In this document: one piece after another, positions 60,044 through 64,000 of the stretch
How the letters are laid out: each line of letters starts with the position of its first letter
Numbering within the stretch: position 1 is the first letter of the stretch
DNA from: Kudoa neothunni
Lineage: Eukaryota > Cnidaria
Assembly (NCBI GenBank): GCA_964304625.1
Contig: OZ199838.1
Coordinates: forward strand, 1,364,001-1,428,000
Reading direction: 5' to 3'
Length of the DNA: 64,000 bases
Translations under genes and position numbers: made by a program
Notes under the pieces: generated by a model
What the model saw: only the letters and a program-made list of their open reading frames with translations
Databases searched by the model: none
What the model was told of the DNA's origin: nothing

Positions 60044-61531
60044 CACCAATCAATCTTATTGTAACCCGGTATGCAGCAATCCCGCTAATAGGTTATTATA
60101 ATTAGGACGACTTTACTATTTATTCCTCTCGTAATTGATAAACACTAACGGCGTAATTATTATAATAACTTTACTGTAAAGGTTCATTGAAAGAAGATAC
60201 TGACTGATAAGATAGTTCAAATTTGTATTTTTAAGAAGAAATAGATACTCATATTGTCCTATAATCCTTGTGGTAAGATTTATTTTCTAATTCAATCAAA
60301 TTTGTTTTATTACGATGACTCTGCCATCCCACATTGTCCCTTAAACTCGAATAAGTCACCAACCGTACACATTTTGGAATCATTTTATTTTTTTTATTCA
60401 ATCTGATCCATAACAAAAGAATAAAAATATCACAGGTTTTTGTAAGCACGACTATCTTTAAAAGGGATTGGATAATTAATTTTTCTTTCAAAGGTTCGTA
60501 TCTTTTGTCAAGTTATTATACAAAAATTATTGAAATTCATCCATTATTTAGATCATAAAGAATTATAAAAGTTTCAATTTAAATTTATGGATTACTTAAT
60601 TTTATGTTTGGTTTATCTTTTTATATACTTAGAATTTTGATTTACCTTGATTCTGTTTCGGTTTTTAATATTACTTCAAATTTTGTGTATCTTCTTTTAT
60701 GCGATTTTATTAGACTAATAGGTAGGTAACGATTGTGTTTATTTGATTCATCTATTAGTTAAATATCATGAGGTGAACATGTTGATAATATTTATGGATA
60801 AAAAACTTTTAAAGAAGTCGGAATTTTTAAAAATAGAAGAGAAACTCTATTAGACAGGTTCAATACATACGAAATTTTCAAAATAATATTGTGAACACTC
60901 GATATTTAGTAACTTTTGGAACGAAGGAAAGAAAGGTTCAACCGTACCGAGGCATGCAGTATCGAGGGTCTACTGTATGACCTCTTTTGTTTCTTTAATT
61001 GTAGTAGAAGAATTATTTTGTAGTTTTATCAGTTTATTCATGACACATTAGCGGATAAGTATTTTTTTAAAGTCGATCGAGGAAATTATTTATAAATATT
61101 CTTATCCTATCTAGATAAATATATAAAACTTTTAATAAATGATGGATCATTATTAAGTTGTTTGGATATATTTAATAAAAATATGTTCTACATAATCCAA
61201 GCTAAAATGAACTAAAAATTTATAGAATGTGGGAAAATAAAAATACCAATTATATTTTAAATCCTAAATAATATTTCTCTTCTGTTGTTATTTTTATATG
61301 ATCCAAATTAATCATGACACTCATTTTCCTGGACGTCGGAGGTGCAAACCTAATTTTGAATTGAGAAACGTTGAGCTGCTAATTGGATTAAAATATTAAT
61401 TATATTTTTTAATAAAATCTATTCAGACAATTGTTCTCTATAACATACTAAAAGCTCATTACAATGTATTGTCTTATAATTAAAAAAATCGGCATATCGA
61501 AATGTTTAAGACATTTTTTAATAATTCGCTA
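60044..61531. other. Intergenic, nothing coding recognised
   Basis: About 1.5 kb of AT-rich DNA. A Tigger/mariner-like end, TACAGTAGACCCTCGATACT read on the minus strand, sits near 60978, but no partner end was found. Confidence 0.4.
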
Positions 61532-61535
61532 TTAA

Positions 61536-63506
61536 CCCCCGTACACACATTGGGGGGTCAAAAATGGACCCAGTCTCTTTTATCAGCGATTTTCTTAAAA
61601 TCTCTCTTACAGAATTTTAAGTAATTTTTCCTAATTTATATTATTATTTTATTAATTTGAAATATTTACTTAAATAAAAATAAAATGCATTTTAAACACT
61701 ATTAAATCATCGCAACATTAAAACTTCCGTTCCCCACTCCTTATTGGAAAATCTATGATAACTACTCTCTTAAATCTATGTATAATACCAAATACAATGA
61801 TTAAATATTCATTTAATTTTAAGAATAAGTAAAATAATTTTGAAGGAGAGATAAATCTATGAGTTTTTAATGTGCCGCGTGATCATATGGATTCAAAATC
61901 AGCTAAACTACAGTCTGTTTTAGAGATGGAAAGAGATGAACATGAAATTCTATTGGATGGCACTGATTCTGAGTTTAGCGACTATTTAATCGACAATCCT
62001 ACACCCGATTATGATTATTCAGATATTGGGGCAGAATTTAACAATGAATTGATTGCCACGTTGACTTCGAAAGATGGAGAAAAATGACCTAAACATCCAA
62101 CAAGATACCAACGAAGAACTGACGCGGAAAATATTTTTAAATGCCCACCAGGTTTCAAACCACATGTGCTAAAACGATCGGATACCCCACTCATGGCATT
62201 TTTGAACTTGTTTGACAACGAAATCCTTGATTTGTTTGTTGAATGCACCATTCATTATATAAAAAACCATCGATACAAATTAACTATGATTATCAAAGAT
62301 GATCTAATGAAATATATTGGTGGCTGCATAATTATTGGTTTAATGAAGGGTAAAAATATGAATATTCGTGAATTCTTGTCAACCTACAATAAATCAGTCA
62401 ATATTCATTAATTTATTTGAAAAAATATCTTCGTGTATGCGGTTTGATAAAAGAGAATCCAGAATTCAAGATGACAAATTGACTCCAATAAGAGAAGTTT
62501 TTGAGCACTTTATTGGAAATTGTCGAAAAAATTATACACCAAGTGAACAAATGATGGTTGATGCGCAACTGGTGACATTTAAAGGGAGATGTGGTTTCAA
62601 AATGTACATTCCAAATAAACCCGGACGGTATGGTGTTAAAATATGGGCTTTGTGCGACTCAAAGAATGCCTACCTATTCAATGCAAAGGTATATCTTGGA
62701 AAAGAAAATGGCGAAGTACAGTTTAATCAAGGGGAAAATGCTGTGAAAACGTTATGCGAACCGATTTTTAAATCTGGTCGAAATATCACAACAGATAATT
62801 TTTTTACTACTCTTTCCCTCGCAAGATTTCTACTTGGCCAAAAATTGACAATTGTAGGAACTGTACGAAGAAATAAAAATATTTTGATACCAGAGTTTCA
62901 AATGTCGAAAGAAAATGAAAATAATAGTCAGTTCTTGTTTCAAGATAAGGTCACACTCGTCAAATACAACCCTAAGAAAAACAGATCGGTTGTCTTGTTG
63001 TCAATACTCCACAGAGATGCGAATATTGATGATGAAAGCCAAAAATCTTAAATTATATCTTACTATAGTTCTACAAAAGGTGGAGTTGATACTCTTGATC
63101 AAGTAGTAAGATATTTTTCGGTAAAAAGAAAAACACGAATATGGCCAATGGCTCTTTTCTATAATTTGTTAGACATCGCTGCATATATTGCCTACTTGTT
63201 GTATTTCCAAAAGCATCCCGTATTCTTGAATAAATATAGAAAGCGAGCCAGAAGAGAATTTCTAAAATTGCTCGCAGACGAGCTTTTACCATCCAAAAGT
63301 CCCGAAACTGGCATTCTACCTTTGGAAAGGCCTAAAACCTTACAGAAAAATGCTAGAAAGTGGTGTCAAATCTGTATTCATTCGAGGAGATTGAAAATGT
63401 CAGCGCAGTGCAAATTATGCAATAACAATTAGAATTTTTTTAATCTTAAAAACGTTTTCATGTGTTTATTCTTAAGTGGGGGTCAAAAATGACCCTCCAC
63501 TACGGG
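61536..63506 (+). mobile_element. piggyBac element, complete with TTAA flanks
   Basis: TTAA duplications lie at 61532-61535 and 63507-63510. The ends are CCCCCGTACACACATTGGGG on the left and CCCGTAGTGGAGGG read inward from the right. Each is followed by a subterminal palindrome of the form GGGTCAAAAATGACCC (one base extra on the left). The 1.97 kb interior holds one plus-strand transposase. This is the best-preserved DNA transposon of its type in the window. Confidence 0.9.
61872..63432 (+). pseudogene. piggyBac transposase, nearly complete
   Basis: Four adjoining open pieces give the whole protein: an acidic N-terminus (DEHEILLDGTDSEFSDYL, ending at a TGA at 62085); NLFDNEILDLFVECTIHY; the catalytic domain 62398-63051 with MMVDAQLVTFKGRC (first Asp; the usual DEQ is DAQ), YIPNKPGRYGVKIW and NITTDNFFTTLSLA (second Asp); then STKGGVDTLDQVVRYFSVKR (third Asp) after a stop at 63049-63051. 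The C-terminal part is 63052-63432. The tail has paired cysteines, WCQIC and CKLC, a zinc-binding domain that reads the ends. All three catalytic Asp positions survive. Frame breaks near 62085, 62395 and 63050 stop this copy from making it, unless some are sequencing errors. Confidence 0.88.
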
Positions 63507-63724
63507 TTAACTTAAGTTTTTTGCTCATGTGTACAAGTGTTAAAGTTTAGGTTTGGTATATCAATATTAAAAGAGCATTTTTACCATGATTGAATCATTA
63601 AAGCCAAATATCATTCTTCTAAATAAAGAATAAGATGTATTAACGTAATCTCATGGAAGCGAGAATTTAGGCGAATAACCAACGTGATAGAATAAGAGAA
63701 GAAAAATCTCGAAGTATATAGTGA

Positions 63725-64000
63725 TTATAATTCGTCGTTGTTTGATGTTTTCACCAGGGTTACCTTGAAAATCAGTCCACTGTTGGCTATTTAACAAAAT
63801 GAATAAAAGAGAAACCAACAATGTCACATACCTGGTATCTTTGGAGGAGCCCCATTCTCGCCATAAGCTGCTTAAGAAGTAAAAAACGCAAAAAACTATT
63901 AATCAAATTACCTAATTTTGACGGAATTTTTAATTTTCTTGTTTCTCCAACGCACATTCTATCAAATATTAAGAAACGACCCAACACGGAAATATTACCC
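63725..64000 (-). CDS. FKBP-type prolyl isomerase, ER-retained, 3' part
   Basis: Last exons on the minus strand: the final bases of an exon at 64000-63999, then 63958-63912, 63870-63832 and 63786-63725, with introns of 40-45 bp. They read MCVGETRKLKIPSKL, AAYGENGAPPKIP and ANSGLIFKVTLVKT, the C-terminal half of an FKBP fold (compare MCxGExRKLxIPxxLxYGxxGAPPKIP). These enzymes isomerise peptidyl-proline bonds. The protein ends NNDEL, a KDEL/HDEL-like retrieval signal, so it should be an ER-lumen FKBP of the FKBP2 (FKBP13) class. The N-terminal half and signal peptide lie beyond the window. Other ER FKBPs (FKBP7/14 type) cannot be excluded. Confidence 0.85.

Noticed and set aside
60940-60990. 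Tigger/mariner-like terminal sequence
   Set aside because: No partner end or transposase was found within a plausible distance.

Overview
This window looks like nuclear DNA from a small-genome, very AT-rich opisthokont, most likely an animal. Host genes are split by short GT...AG introns (mostly 39-75 bp). Recognisable products include alpha-SNAP, NDUFAF7/MidA, OPA3, COA4, a golgin, an ER-type FKBP and pyruvate carboxylase. Four of these act in or on mitochondria (COA4, NDUFAF7, OPA3, pyruvate carboxylase), so the organism probably respires with complexes I and IV. Short introns plus piggyBac, hAT, Helitron, MULE, Tc1/IS630 and Ty3/gypsy elements would suit a compact metazoan parasite such as a myxozoan, but the sequence alone does not fix the taxon.

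Layout. 1-17.6 kb is almost entirely mobile DNA. A unit of about 3.7 kb is present twice (1-7527 and 13947-17631), each copy holding a broken Tc1/IS630 transposase. The first copy is split by a 3.86 kb Ty3/gypsy-like LTR element with LTRs of only 81-85 bp. Between the copies lie a SINE-like repeat, a Helitron Rep relic and a piggyBac relic. 17.6-23.3 kb is gene-poor and contains a hAT relic nested in a mariner-like element. 23.3-25.3 kb holds COA4 (+) and a nine-exon alpha-SNAP gene (-). 25.7-29.0 kb holds a decayed piggyBac, a hAT MITE and a second SINE-like copy.

29.7-34.4 kb is the 11-exon NDUFAF7 gene (+), whose 2.8 kb seventh intron carries an antisense Tc1/IS630 relic. 34.9-39.2 kb is a GMAP-210/TRIP11-like golgin (+), meeting OPA3 (-) tail to tail. 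An unassigned helical protein gene follows at about 40.5 kb (-). 43.8-47.1 kb is an almost complete MULE with 33-bp terminal inverted repeats, a perfect 9-bp target duplication and a SWIM-domain transposase. 48.5-49.6 kb is a piggyBac relic, and 50.1-52.4 kb (-) a multi-exon TPR-like gene, tentatively CNOT10. 55.5-59.2 kb is a full pyruvate carboxylase gene (+) with one intron. 59.5-60.0 kb is a hAT MITE, 61.5-63.5 kb a whole piggyBac copy flanked by TTAA, and the right edge carries the 3' end of an ER FKBP (-).

The genes show no operon-like coordination; the common theme is mitochondrial function plus secretory traffic (alpha-SNAP, golgin, FKBP). All exon boundaries were placed by eye from splice sites and family similarity; no alignment or database search was run.
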